DNA from: CBDDFS01 sp965227255
Lineage (GTDB): Bacteria > Bacteroidota > Bacteroidia > Flavobacteriales_E > Vicingaceae
Reading direction: 5' to 3'
NCBI GenBank assembly: GCA_965227255.1
Contig: CBDDFS010000002.1
Coordinates: 186,001-250,000, forward strand
Length of the DNA stretch: 64,000 nt
The translations under genes and the position numbers were made by a program. Below, in pieces: positions 16,605-25,623 of this stretch. Below the pieces are notes generated by a model. The model saw only the letters and a list, made by a program, of their open reading frames with translations. It was not told where the DNA came from and did not search any database. Numbering within the stretch: the first letter of the stretch is position 1; each line of letters begins with the position of its first letter.

Positions 16605-19600
16605 TTAGAAAAACGCCCTAACTTGTGCTCCCCCAAGATGGACTGTCTGAGATCCTTCAGATTGTCGACCACTATAATTCACGCTAAGCTGCATGTATTT
16701 TCCAATGTTCCTCTGATAAAGAAGATTCCAGGTCGTATTCCTTCCGGGCAATAATCCTTCTAACATTTCCTGGGTAATGGAAGGATCATTTTCTCCACTA
16801 AAATCGATGAGAACGTAGTTGATATTCAACTGAAAACTCCCTTTTTGAGCCACGTTGTATCTGACTTCTGTTCCGGCATTTTTAGTAATTGCAAATTGGT
16901 TCCCAAATACCTCACTGTTCTTCTGTTCCTTGTATTCATAATTCAAACCAAGTCGAAAAGAAACACCCGGCTGAAAGAAGAATTCCGGACGAATAAAATT
17001 TGACCGGATGTCATAATTACGATTTGAGAAATTCTCCGAATTCGCAATACTTCTTTGCTCTTCATATTCGGCATTCAATGTGAATTGATTGGTGATATTC
17101 CAACGTGTTCTGACACCTCCTGCATTGCTGGCTCTTGTTTCTTTTCCACTAACAAAAAGGTTCCTGTTATTATTCTCACTGTAATTGAATTCGATGCCAA
17201 AGACCGTACCAAGTCGATTTATATAGAGAGTATTCAGAATGGCATTATTCAGGCTAAGCAGACTATCACTTTCGAAATTGAATTGAAAGGGATTATATAC
17301 GTTGTCCTCATTTGATTTTTTATCTATTCTGTATGTAAATCGGTCTGAAACGTAGGAAAGAAGTTTTAGAACTCCCTTCTTATTTCCAAGCAATACTTCG
17401 GGTTTTAAAAAGATGACCTGGTTATATATGTTGGTATAGGCTCGCTCAAATTCGTTTGTAGGAAGTAATAATCTGTTGTAAATTCCCTCTTCAGGTGTTG
17501 GAGCCAGAAAGAATTCATTTTTCTGTTGAATACCATCATCATTCAGGTCATTCCAAATATAATTACCCTGGCCAGGTTCAACAGGACCGTCAAAAACTAC
17601 TTCTTTCTTGATTTCCAGTCCTGAACCTACTTCGTAATAAGTCTGCCAGGTTAAAAGGCGCCTAATGAACAAACCCTGATAATCTATTTTGCCAAGAATG
17701 TTTTCCTCTGGCGGGTCGGTATAAATATCTTCATCTAAAACTTCGAGCTTACGATAGGTCACCTTAGTCAGAAACTGATGTTTTGGATTCGAATAAAGCT
17801 GAAGGCTGAAGTTGATGTCTTCGGCAAAATTCGACCTCGTCAGTTGTGAATTTGCCGTATCCGGAAGATAATCATATCGATACCTGTAGCTTACACGATA
17901 ATGATTCTGGGAAGAGTCGGCATTGGTAACAAAAACCTGCCACCAATTCCAGCGAAAACTTCCGTCCAAAACTGAATCCCGGTCCGAATCCATGAGCTGA
18001 GAATTCTCCTCATCAAATTCAATACCTACTCGAATATTGTCAATTCTCTGAGAAGCAATTCCGTGGTATCTCAAAAATGAAGTGCTTTGTTCGCCTTCAG
18101 AATTCACAAGTGAACCGCGGAATATTGCATTGAATCCTCCTTTATCCACACTGGCATTTAACTTATTATTAATACCTCGATAAACATCTTCTGCTTGAAA
18201 AGTAGAAGCGGTATAGCGTATCATTCCAAGATTCTCTTTTGAAAAACCAAGATAGGCTCCAGCGACATGCTGGTTTTGAGCAAATCCCTGAGGAATATCC
18301 TCCGGTTGAGGCAAATTCCAGTCACGATAAAATTCAACGGAGCGGAATCGTTCAATCTCCTTGAAATTCTCAGTCACAAACTCATAATCAATCCCCACAT
18401 CTAAATTTACTGCTGTTGAGTCAGCATTCAGTGGAAAGGAGTTATTCTGCGCGACTTTTACGGCAGCTCCATTATCATCACCACTATTATTCTTCGAGAA
18501 TGTGTTTATGTCATTATTTGAAAATGCACCTTCGATCATGATGTCGGAGTTATCCGATAATTTCAGCCGACCCCCGGCTGTTAAAAGTTGTCTACGTTTG
18601 GGTGAGGATAAAAAGGTAATGGGAAGATACTTTCCCTGTGGAATTCCCGTAAGAGGGTCTCTGGGTACAAATTCATAGACCTTTCCATTTGCATCCGTAG
18701 AAGCCAGAATGTAATCTCCTTGATTTTGTCCGACGTCAGCAAATCCCACCCTCCAGATGGCACTGTCTGGATTCGTGGAATAAACAAAGAATGAATCCGG
18801 ACCATTTGGGTCTGTTTGATACTCCAGTTTATACAAGATCTCTGAGCTCAAATCGGCATTGGTATCAACGCTGACATTTGGCACAACAGCTTGTCCGAGA
18901 CTGTCCCCGATTTCAGAAAGTATCCTTTTTTCTTCATCTGTCAGATCCTGATCGAGAGGTTGATTCTTGCTATCACCTTCATTGTAATAATTCACTTCAA
19001 CCTGAACCTTATCATTTTGATATCCACTTTTCACATGAAAAAGTGTTCGTGAAAAATATCGGTCACTGTATTGAAATTCAACCGTGATCCTCTTATCCTT
19101 GGTAATGATTTGATTGGGTGTAAAAGTCAGTTCGGCACTGTTGTAATCGATGACATAATCGTAATTCTGCCCTCTTTTCATAAGACGACCATCAATATAA
19201 ACCCGTTCTGTTCCGGAAATCACAACAATAAAGCTCTCATTTTCGGCTCCTCTCAGTAGGTAAGGTCCCTGATTTCCTTCAACACCCTGAATTTTATTAA
19301 TGGCAAATTTTCCTTTGGAAACAGCAGCACTGATCTTGTTGTAAAAAACCTCATCTCCGCGATATTTTCCTGAAGATGGGTCTCTCCTGAAAACAGCCTC
19401 TGCGCTACCTCCCTGAAGGGATTTGTTGTATCTAAGGAAATAGTTGTGGTCCTCATTTTTCATCCGGTAATCTCCGGCGATCAGTTTGTATTTGTCATTA
19501 TACAATTGAATAAATACCCGGTCAAATTCCTGCAATGTCTGTGTGTTTCCCTCGGGCTGGATCGGAATATTACCATCAGAAATGGCCGCCAGGATTTTAA

Positions 19601-20195
19601 CGTCTTCCGTGACCTTTCCGCTCAATTGAAGATCCAGGTTTGAATTTACAGCCAGGTCCTGGTTGTTTCCCAAGCTCACTCCCCGACTAATACTACCACT
19701 TTTATTCAGCCCTTGTACATTGAAGAAATCTTCTTCCTGTCGCCTAACTGAATATACAAAGGGATCCTTGACCAGGCTTTGATCTCTTTCCAGTAGAGCT
19801 ATGTCCTTATGCTTGAATTCTGATGAAAGATTGAAAGGGAAGGTGCGGTAGTAGAGCTTGATTTTTTGATTTTCCAATTCTTTACCCTTAAGTGGATTTG
19901 GATAAAGACAGGCATTGAAATAATCGACCGTATATAGCGAAGTATCTATGCTCTTCATATTGGCATCCCGGAATTCCACGCTCCCGGGCACCAGACTCAT
20001 CGTATCAAGTACAAGACTGTCGGTAGGCCATAGGATCTCCTTAAACTTCAGATTTGAAGTTTCCTGAGCCTGGATCGAAAAGTGCAGGAATCCCGCCAGT
20101 AATAGAATTAATCGTCCCTTCAATAGAATCCAATTGCTGTACCGGTAAAGGTAACGTATAAAAGACTGATTTATGCGCAATTCCGAGCTCAACAC
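16605..20195 (-). CDS. Very large outer-membrane beta-barrel-like protein, unknown family
   Basis: A 1196-residue product with a signal sequence (GRLILLLAGFLHFSIQAQ). The N-terminal third holds LNKSGSISRGVSLGNNQDLA, LDLQLSGKVTEDVKILAAIS and the phrase SDGNIPIQPEGNTQTLQEFD. The remaining 800 residues alternate short beta strands with aromatic ends (YRYRYDYLPDT, RTRWNITNQFTLNAEYEEQ) and finish in AQVRAFF, a barrel-like C-terminus ending in Phe. I do not recognise a named family. A large outer-membrane barrel or surface-exposed protein is the best reading. The listed start is GTG 20195; TTG 20123, just before the signal core, is a credible alternative. It is transcribed away from the gene at 20249. 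Confidence 0.65.
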   Translation of the reverse strand: MLSSELRINQSFIRYLYRYSNWILLKGRLILLLAGFLHFSIQAQETSNLKFKEILWPTDSLVLDTMSLVPGSVEFRDANMKSIDTSLYTVDYFNACLYPNPLKGKELENQKIKLYYRTFPFNLSSEFKHKDIALLERDQSLVKDPFVYSVRRQEEDFFNVQGLNKSGSISRGVSLGNNQDLAVNSNLDLQLSGKVTEDVKILAAISDGNIPIQPEGNTQTLQEFDRVFIQLYNDKYKLIAGDYRMKNEDHNYFLRYNKSLQGGSAEAVFRRDPSSGKYRGDEVFYNKISAAVSKGKFAINKIQGVEGNQGPYLLRGAENESFIVVISGTERVYIDGRLMKRGQNYDYVIDYNSAELTFTPNQIITKDKRITVEFQYSDRYFSRTLFHVKSGYQNDKVQVEVNYYNEGDSKNQPLDQDLTDEEKRILSEIGDSLGQAVVPNVSVDTNADLSSEILYKLEYQTDPNGPDSFFVYSTNPDSAIWRVGFADVGQNQGDYILASTDANGKVYEFVPRDPLTGIPQGKYLPITFLSSPKRRQLLTAGGRLKLSDNSDIMIEGAFSNNDINTFSKNNSGDDNGAAVKVAQNNSFPLNADSTAVNLDVGIDYEFVTENFKEIERFRSVEFYRDWNLPQPEDIPQGFAQNQHVAGAYLGFSKENLGMIRYTASTFQAEDVYRGINNKLNASVDKGGFNAIFRGSLVNSEGEQSTSFLRYHGIASQRIDNIRVGIEFDEENSQLMDSDRDSVLDGSFRWNWWQVFVTNADSSQNHYRVSYRYRYDYLPDTANSQLTRSNFAEDINFSLQLYSNPKHQFLTKVTYRKLEVLDEDIYTDPPEENILGKIDYQGLFIRRLLTWQTYYEVGSGLEIKKEVVFDGPVEPGQGNYIWNDLNDDGIQQKNEFFLAPTPEEGIYNRLLLPTNEFERAYTNIYNQVIFLKPEVLLGNKKGVLKLLSYVSDRFTYRIDKKSNEDNVYNPFQFNFESDSLLSLNNAILNTLYINRLGTVFGIEFNYSENNNRNLFVSGKETRASNAGGVRTRWNITNQFTLNAEYEEQRSIANSENFSNRNYDIRSNFIRPEFFFQPGVSFRLGLNYEYKEQKNSEVFGNQFAITKNAGTEVRYNVAQKGSFQLNINYVLIDFSGENDPSITQEMLEGLLPGRNTTWNLLYQRNIGKYMQLSVNYSGRQSEGSQTVHLGGAQVRAFF

Positions 20196-20248
20196 TTGTT
20201 CCTTTCAGTTCAATAAAATACCTTGAATGCTCGATCGTTTTGATATCA

Positions 20249-21031
20249 ATGCACCGAAAAACAACCCATTTTTACCACGTTTTGTTTCTGCTTGCTATTT
20301 GCTTATCTGTGCAGAGTGCCAATGCACAAGGCGAAGAAATGCAGTTTAAGTCGGTATTGGTCGACCAGTCCTGGGATGGTATAGGCGGGGCTTACATTAA
20401 AAATTTGAATTCAAATAGATTTGCTGTGTCCGATACTTCAGGTCTGTTTTCAATACCATGTAATATAGGTGATACCCTCATCATTTCGGCAATGACTTAC
20501 GAATTAAAAAAGGTCATTGTAAACGAGCATGTTGTAACGCACATTCAGCTCGACAGAATGCTGAATACGTTGAATGAAGTAAATGTTTATGACTTCAAAT
20601 CATATGAGCACTTTAAAAGACAAGTATTGGAACTTGAGCTCGAAGAGCCAGCAGTCAATGTCACAGGTTTACCAAACGGACCACCGAGCAAAGTTCCTGT
20701 GAGAGCAAGAAGCAACGAATTTTCGAGTCCACCGGGCGTTCTGGGTATTCTTAGCCCTTTCTCAACTTTGGGTTATTACTTAAATGACGATGAAAAATCA
20801 AAACGAAGACTTTGGGAGATGATGAGGATCGATGAGAGGGACAGGATTTACTGGACCGTCATGCATGCTGATTCTATTCAGGAGTGGACAAATGTTCCAG
20901 ATTCACTCCTCGATGATTTTATCGTTTACTGCAATCTTAAAATTGAAGATAAGAGCCTCGAAAAAACCTATTATTACAAGGAAAAAATCTCCAAGTTATA
21001 TCCCCTTTTTCTGGAAGAAAGAAAGAAATGA
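20249..21031 (+). CDS. Exported protein with carboxypeptidase-regulatory-like domain
   Basis: A 260-residue product with signal peptide (LLAICLSVQSANAQ). It is followed by KSVLVDQSWDGIGGAYIKN, FAVSDTSGLFSIPCNIGDTL and HIQLDRMLNTLNEVNVYDF, the CarboxypepD_reg-like beta-sandwich that in Bacteroidota usually precedes TonB-dependent receptors. Here it stands alone, with a charged helical C-terminal part. ATG 20249 is preferred over TTG 20240. Its last four bases overlap the exonuclease III start (ATGA), so the two are co-translated, though no functional link is evident. Confidence 0.7.
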   Translation: MHRKTTHFYHVLFLLAICLSVQSANAQGEEMQFKSVLVDQSWDGIGGAYIKNLNSNRFAVSDTSGLFSIPCNIGDTLIISAMTYELKKVIVNEHVVTHIQLDRMLNTLNEVNVYDFKSYEHFKRQVLELELEEPAVNVTGLPNGPPSKVPVRARSNEFSSPPGVLGILSPFSTLGYYLNDDEKSKRRLWEMMRIDERDRIYWTVMHADSIQEWTNVPDSLLDDFIVYCNLKIEDKSLEKTYYYKEKISKLYPLFLEERKK

Positions 21032-21792
21032 AGATCCTCACCTACAATATCAACGGCATACGAGCTGTGCTCAAAAAAGACTTTCTTTCCTGGTTGAAAT
21101 CGGCAAATCCCGATGTGCTTTGCCTACAAGAGTTAAAAGCCTGGCAGGACCAGTTCGACTCTGGAATCTTTACTGACCTGGGATATGAACTTTACATAGA
21201 ACCGGCTGACAAAAAAGGTTACAGTGGTGTTGGAATATTGAGCAAGGCCAAGCCAAATCACGTGGAATACGGGATTGGAATTGAAAAATATGATTCTGAA
21301 GGAAGAATGATCCGGCTCGATTTCGATCAATTATCTGTAATCAGTGTTTATATGCCCAGCGGTGCGAGTAAGGTTGAGCGCCAAATATTCAAATTGGAAT
21401 GGCTTCAGGATTTCTATAAATATATCAGCAATCTGAAGAAAGAGATTCCCAATCTGGTTATCGGTGGTGATTTTAACTTGTGCCATCAAGCCATTGATAT
21501 ACATGATCCTATCAGGTTAGATGGGTATCCCGGATTCACTCCGGAAGAAAGAGCCTGGATGACGGACTTCCTCGACCTTGGATTTGTGGATTCATTTCGC
21601 ACATTGAATCCCGAACCTTATAATTATTCCTGGTGGAGTTATCGATCAGGTGCGAGAGTAAAAAACTTGGGCTGGCGAATTGACTATCTTATTTTGGCAT
21701 CCGAGATGAAGGAAATGTTAAAAAATGCCCGCCATTTGGATCAGGCAAAACATTCTGATCATTGTCCCGTTCTTATGGAGTTAAGCCTTTAA
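21028..21792 (+). CDS. xth: Exodeoxyribonuclease III (AP endonuclease)
   Basis: A 254-residue member of the exonuclease/endonuclease/phosphatase family. Metal- and substrate-binding motifs are all visible: LTYNINGIRAVLKKDF, CLQELKAW, GYSGVGILSK, VIGGDFNLCHQAIDI, GWRIDYLI and AKHSDHCPVL (catalytic Glu, Asn, Asp and the terminal Asp-His pair). It repairs abasic sites and 3' blocked ends in DNA. Length and start agree with the family. It overlaps the preceding gene by four bases. Confidence 0.95.
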   Translation: MKILTYNINGIRAVLKKDFLSWLKSANPDVLCLQELKAWQDQFDSGIFTDLGYELYIEPADKKGYSGVGILSKAKPNHVEYGIGIEKYDSEGRMIRLDFDQLSVISVYMPSGASKVERQIFKLEWLQDFYKYISNLKKEIPNLVIGGDFNLCHQAIDIHDPIRLDGYPGFTPEERAWMTDFLDLGFVDSFRTLNPEPYNYSWWSYRSGARVKNLGWRIDYLILASEMKEMLKNARHLDQAKHSDHCPVLMELSL

Positions 21793-21810
21793 AATTTTAA
21801 GCTGAAAGTT

Positions 21811-22167
21811 GTGAAAAAGACATTCTCCATCATAGGATTATTTTTGGTCATTTTACTTGTTCTGATATTCAAACCGGTGCCTATACAGACTGAAGAAGAA
21901 TGTCTTGTAGTTGAAGGCATGGTCATACGAATTCATGAAACCGGTGTGAAAGACGTTGGCATTGAGCTCAAGGATGTCAACAAGCGCTTTTACATTAACA
22001 GGGGTTTTGAATTTCTTAACAGAAAAGACCTGGCTAAAATTATGGGCAGACAGGTGACGATAAAGTATCCCTCCTATTGGACTCCCCTGGATCCATTCAA
22101 TAAGACCAAACACATATCAAAGCTGGAATATGACGGCGTAGTTGTATTTGACGAAACAGCGAATTGA
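21811..22167 (+). CDS. Small membrane-anchored protein, unknown
   Basis: A 118-residue product starting with GTG. An N-terminal membrane helix (FSIIGLFLVILLVLIF) is followed by a soluble beta-rich domain of about 90 residues (EGMVIRIHETGVKDVGIELK, GRQVTIKYPSYWTPLDP), which looks OB-fold-like. No family is recognised. It follows xth by 18 bases on the same strand. A degenerate heptamer array begins straight after the stop codon. Confidence 0.6.
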   Translation: MKKTFSIIGLFLVILLVLIFKPVPIQTEEECLVVEGMVIRIHETGVKDVGIELKDVNKRFYINRGFEFLNRKDLAKIMGRQVTIKYPSYWTPLDPFNKTKHISKLEYDGVVVFDETAN

Positions 22168-22209
22168 ATAGAAGCCAGGGAATAGAAAATGATTTTAGAA
22201 TCGAGAATC
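22168..22209. repeat. Short degenerate 7-base array after a stop codon
   Basis: Six units in register from the first base after the stop codon, clearest at the end (ATGATTT, TAGAATC, GAGAATC). These words are close to those of the array at 55.4 kb. The first units are weak, so this is a less certain member of the group. Confidence 0.45.
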
Positions 22210-22305
22210 GTTATCAAACCTCTTCTGTTTATAAGTCGACAAACCTGACATCATATCCCCTCTATCATCTCCGTACTATTGTGGAGAATCTCTAGAGAAA
22301 GACTA

Positions 22306-23304
22306 ATGAAAAGATCACTCTTCTATTTCATCGCCGCTGTGACGATGATTTCCTGCGTGCCTCAAAAGAAGTTTCAGGAACTTGAAGCAGGCTACAAGAA
22401 ATGCCAGGAGGAAAACGAAAAGTTCAAATCAAAGGTCCAGGACCTGGAGACTGCCCTGGAAGATTCCAAAAAATCAAATGCCGATCTGGAAAAAGAGGTG
22501 GCTGACCTCAAGGCAAAAAATGCCGAGCTACAGGGTCTTTATGATCAAACAAAACAGAGCTACGATAAGCTTAGCGTTTCATATGACCTTCTGAGCGAGA
22601 ATAAAAACAGAATGTTGGCTGAGAATGCGAAGGAAACCAAAGCATTGATCGAACAATTGGAAGCGACTGAAAGATCACTTCAGGGAAAAGAAGACACCCT
22701 TAAAACACTGGAAGAAGAATTAAATCAGAAGGAACTTCGCCTCAATAATCTGAATTCGGAGTTGGCCAAAAGGGAAGCAAGGGTAAAAGAACTGGAACAA
22801 ATGCTTGCAAGAAAAGACAGCGCCGTTGCAGCAATTAAAAAGAGAGTTCAGGATGCTTTGTTGGGATTTGAGAACGATGGACTCACAATCGAACAGCGAA
22901 ATGGAAAAGTATATGTCTCACTTGAAGAGAGTCTCTTATTCGCTCTGGGTAAATACGAGGTCGATACCAAAGGACAGGAGATACTTAAAAAATTAGCTGT
23001 GGTTCTCGAGCAGAATCCAGACATCAACATCACGGTCGAAGGACACACTGATAATATTCCATACCGAGGTTCTGGAGACATCAAAGACAATTGGGACCTC
23101 AGTGTAAAAAGGGCCACATCGGTACTGAAAATCATCACGGCCAACAGCAAAGTCGATCCTACCCGACTTACTGCTGCTGGTCGTGGTGAATATATTCCGC
23201 TCGATAAATCCAATACCAAGGAGGGTCGACAGAAAAACCGAAGAACGGAGATCATTCTTGTTCCTAAACTGGACGAGTTATATGAATTCCTGAACGAGGG
23301 TTAA
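22306..23304 (+). CDS. OmpA-family lipoprotein with long coiled coil
   Basis: A 332-residue product. The lipoprotein signal (MKRSLFYFIAAVTMISC) has its acceptor Cys at 17. It is followed by about 160 residues of charged coiled coil and a C-terminal OmpA/MotB-like domain (FALGKYEVDTKGQEILKKLA, ITVEGHTDNIPY, LSVKRATSVLKII, LTAAGRGEYIPL, GRQKNRRTEIIL) that binds peptidoglycan. It would sit in the outer membrane and hold it to the wall. ATG 22306 is chosen over TTG 22279 because it begins the lipoprotein signal. Confidence 0.9.
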   Translation: MKRSLFYFIAAVTMISCVPQKKFQELEAGYKKCQEENEKFKSKVQDLETALEDSKKSNADLEKEVADLKAKNAELQGLYDQTKQSYDKLSVSYDLLSENKNRMLAENAKETKALIEQLEATERSLQGKEDTLKTLEEELNQKELRLNNLNSELAKREARVKELEQMLARKDSAVAAIKKRVQDALLGFENDGLTIEQRNGKVYVSLEESLLFALGKYEVDTKGQEILKKLAVVLEQNPDINITVEGHTDNIPYRGSGDIKDNWDLSVKRATSVLKIITANSKVDPTRLTAAGRGEYIPLDKSNTKEGRQKNRRTEIILVPKLDELYEFLNEG

Positions 23305-23307
23305 GTC

Positions 23308-23724
23308 CTATTTCAAAACCGAAGGAATCACTCCTTTCTTACACAAAAAGAGTTCGTTCTGATAGATCAGTGATGCAGGAGTTTGAACTTGCTTTTCAGA
23401 ATTCAACTGAATATGCAGTTCATATTCAATATCCTTTAGCTCTTTACCTGTGATGGTTTTAACAAAAGTGAGAAGATCCTTTGTGATCATGCCATCCATG
23501 TCGAAAATGGATATGTATTTAAAGCCATCAGAGTGCTCAACGAATTCGAAATATTCATCACTGTCGTTGGCTGAAAGATCGAGTAAAAGTCTGACCAGAT
23601 TGTCCCCTTCATTGGCTTCAAATGAAAAGTGAGATGTCTGAATTCCGGTGAGGGGAGTAAAGCCCGATCCGACGAGAAGATCGATATTCCACTTTTTTCT
23701 GACGACGACCGGTTCTGAAGCCAT
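23308..23724 (-). CDS. Unknown 138-residue protein downstream of paaY/paaJ-like genes
   Basis: No family is recognised. It has no signal peptide or membrane helix and looks like a soluble alpha/beta protein (HFSFEANEGDNLVRLLLDLS, FEFVEHSDGFKYISIFDMDG). Its ATG overlaps the last base of the PaaY-like gene (TAATG), so it is translated from the same message and may act on the same substrates or enzymes. The stop lies four bases from the convergent OmpA gene. Confidence 0.65.
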   Translation of the reverse strand: MASEPVVVRKKWNIDLLVGSGFTPLTGIQTSHFSFEANEGDNLVRLLLDLSANDSDEYFEFVEHSDGFKYISIFDMDGMITKDLLTFVKTITGKELKDIEYELHIQLNSEKQVQTPASLIYQNELFLCKKGVIPSVLK

Positions 23725-24320
23725 TATTTCTTTTTATCCCAGATAAAATAATCAGCCTTTTGCTTCTTTCTGTCGGCCGGAACTTCTCTTAAGGGTTCAC
23801 AAGGTTTTAATCCTGCACGGGCATCTGACGGAAGTTGCTGATAAAGTTTGGTTCCCTGAGTCTTCCAGTCGAGCATTTCGTCGCTCACATCTTTCACCAC
23901 TTTGGCGGGATTACCAACAACAATTTTTCTGTCCTCAACGACCATTTTTGTTGGCACAAAACACAAAGCTCCAACAACACATCCTTTTCCTATGACTGCC
24001 TCATCCATTATCACCGCATTCATTCCAATGAGGGAATTTTCACCTATGGTGGCTCCGTGAATTATAGCCCCATGACCTATATGTGCCGATTCGTGAAGTG
24101 TTACTGTAGTTCCAGGGAACATGTGAATGGTGCAGTTCTCCTGAACATTACAGCCATCCTTTATTATTATTTCTCCCCAATCTCCACGGATTGCGGCACC
24201 TGGTCCTACATATACATCCTTGCCAATGATGACATTTCCCGTTACCGTGGCATTTGGATGAATATAAGCTGATTCATGAATGACCGGCTTGTATCCGTCG
24301 AATTCGAAAATATTGGCCAT
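23724..24320 (-). CDS. paaY: PaaY-like left-handed beta-helix protein (gamma-carbonic anhydrase family)
   Basis: A 198-residue protein made of hexapeptide repeats (HPNATVTGNVIIGKDVYVGP, HIGHGAIIHGATIGENSLIG). Histidines occur where the gamma-carbonic anhydrase family binds metal (CTIHMFPG, HIGHGAIIHG). The length and the C-terminal extension with PSDARAGLKPCEPLREV fit PaaY, a thioesterase that clears dead-end CoA products in phenylacetate degradation. Other hexapeptide proteins of this superfamily are possible. It starts one base inside the end of the thiolase gene and belongs to the same operon. Confidence 0.85.
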   Translation of the reverse strand: MANIFEFDGYKPVIHESAYIHPNATVTGNVIIGKDVYVGPGAAIRGDWGEIIIKDGCNVQENCTIHMFPGTTVTLHESAHIGHGAIIHGATIGENSLIGMNAVIMDEAVIGKGCVVGALCFVPTKMVVEDRKIVVGNPAKVVKDVSDEMLDWKTQGTKLYQQLPSDARAGLKPCEPLREVPADRKKQKADYFIWDKKK

Positions 24321-25531
24321 CAGACATTCGGATTTTCAAGAACAACGGCATAACCTTGTCCAACGCCAATGCACATTGTGCAAAGAGCATATTTCTTGTT
24401 CTGAAGATTCAATTCCAGGGCTGCACTATAAGTAATTCGTACCCCAGACATGCCAAGCGGATGACCAAGGGCTATGGCACCACCGTTTGGATTGATCCTT
24501 TCATCGTCGTCTTTAAGTCCAAGTTCCCGAATGCAAGCCAGACTCTGGGCGGCGAATGCCTCATTCAATTCAATGACATCCATTTGATCAAGTGACAGGC
24601 CAGCTCGTTCCAATGCCAGCTTTGAAGCCTTCACGGGACCTATACCCATGATTCGAGGTTCCACACCCACAACTGCCGAGCTTACGATTCTTGCCAATGG
24701 CTTGAGACCTTTCTCTTTCACAGCCTTCTCAGAAGCAACCAACACGGCCGCCGCCCCATCATTCAATCCACTTGAATTTCCAGCTGTAACCGTTCCCCCT
24801 TCTTTTTTAAAGGCGCCTCTTAACTTCGCCAATCCTTCTGCTGTGGATTGTGGTTTGGCAAATTCATCCTTGTCGAAGACGATTGGATCCTGCTTTCTTC
24901 TTGGGATCTCCACCGATATAATTTCCTTGCCAAGTCTGCCGGATTCCATTGCAGCCGCGGCTTTCTTTTGAGTATTCAAAGCAAAAGCATCCTGATCTTC
25001 CCGATTTATGTTGTACATATCGGCGAGATTTTCAGCCGTTTGACCCATTGAATCCGTTCCGTACAATTCCTTCATTTTTGGATTGATAAAACGCCATCCA
25101 AAACTACTGTCGTGCATTTCCGCATCCCTTCCGAAAGGTTTCGAAACCTTTGAAATCACCCATGGCCCTCGGGTCATATGCTCCACTCCGGCGCTAATGA
25201 AAATGTCTCCATCGCCATGTCTTATTGCCCTACTGGCTTGCACCACAGCCGACATACCAGAAGCGCAGAGTCTGTTTACTGTTTCCCCGGGTACTGACCA
25301 TGGCAGACCTGCCAGAAGCAAGGACATTCTGGCAACGTTTCTATTGTCTTCACCTGCCTGATTTGCGCAACCCATAATGACATCATCAATTTCTGAAGGA
25401 TCAATGCCCTTATTTCTCTCCATCAAGGCTTTCAACACATGTGCTCCGAGATCATCTGTTCTCACCGGTGCCAGTGTCCCACCAAAATTTCCTATTGGTG
25501 TTCGAATTCCATCTATGATATATGCGTCCAC
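24320..25531 (-). CDS. paaJ: 3-Oxoadipyl-CoA/3-ketoacyl-CoA thiolase (PaaJ/PcaF type)
   Basis: A 403-residue thiolase. The acyl-acceptor Cys89 sits in VNRLCASGMSAV, the His in GGAIALGHPLGMSG and the second Cys in CTMCIGVGQGYA. The early CANQAGEDNRNVARMSLLLA and the length match 3-oxoadipyl-CoA thiolases, which split 3-oxoadipyl-CoA to succinyl-CoA and acetyl-CoA at the end of phenylacetate and beta-ketoadipate routes. General 3-ketoacyl-CoA activity cannot be excluded. It starts with GTG 25531. The 92-base gap to the thioesterase upstream is a heptamer array, and the downstream PaaY-like gene overlaps by one base. Confidence 0.88.
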   Translation of the reverse strand: MDAYIIDGIRTPIGNFGGTLAPVRTDDLGAHVLKALMERNKGIDPSEIDDVIMGCANQAGEDNRNVARMSLLLAGLPWSVPGETVNRLCASGMSAVVQASRAIRHGDGDIFISAGVEHMTRGPWVISKVSKPFGRDAEMHDSSFGWRFINPKMKELYGTDSMGQTAENLADMYNINREDQDAFALNTQKKAAAAMESGRLGKEIISVEIPRRKQDPIVFDKDEFAKPQSTAEGLAKLRGAFKKEGGTVTAGNSSGLNDGAAAVLVASEKAVKEKGLKPLARIVSSAVVGVEPRIMGIGPVKASKLALERAGLSLDQMDVIELNEAFAAQSLACIRELGLKDDDERINPNGGAIALGHPLGMSGVRITYSAALELNLQNKKYALCTMCIGVGQGYAVVLENPNV

Positions 25532-25532
25532 T

Positions 25533-25623
25533 TCTTAAATCGTTAATCGTTAATCTAAAATCGTTCGGGAGGGCAAATTTACTTTAATTCGGGTTTTGGA
25601 TTTCTAATTCTTACATTCCGAAT
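25533..25623. repeat. Thirteen 7-base units filling the paaI-paaJ gap
   Basis: On the + strand, units beginning TC fall in one register at 25533, 25540, 25547, 25554, 25561, 25589, 25603 and 25617 (TCTTAAA, TCGTTAA twice, TCTAAAA and others). The register continues past the thioesterase stop to about 25658, so that gene's last codons lie in the array. TCGTTAA is a rotation of the reverse complement of the GATTAAC unit repeated at 56.4 kb. Confidence 0.75.

Noticed and set aside
22848..23255. 135-codon minus-strand frame within the OmpA gene
   Set aside because: It is Ser/Pro/Leu-rich, lies fully under a clear OmpA domain and shows no family features.
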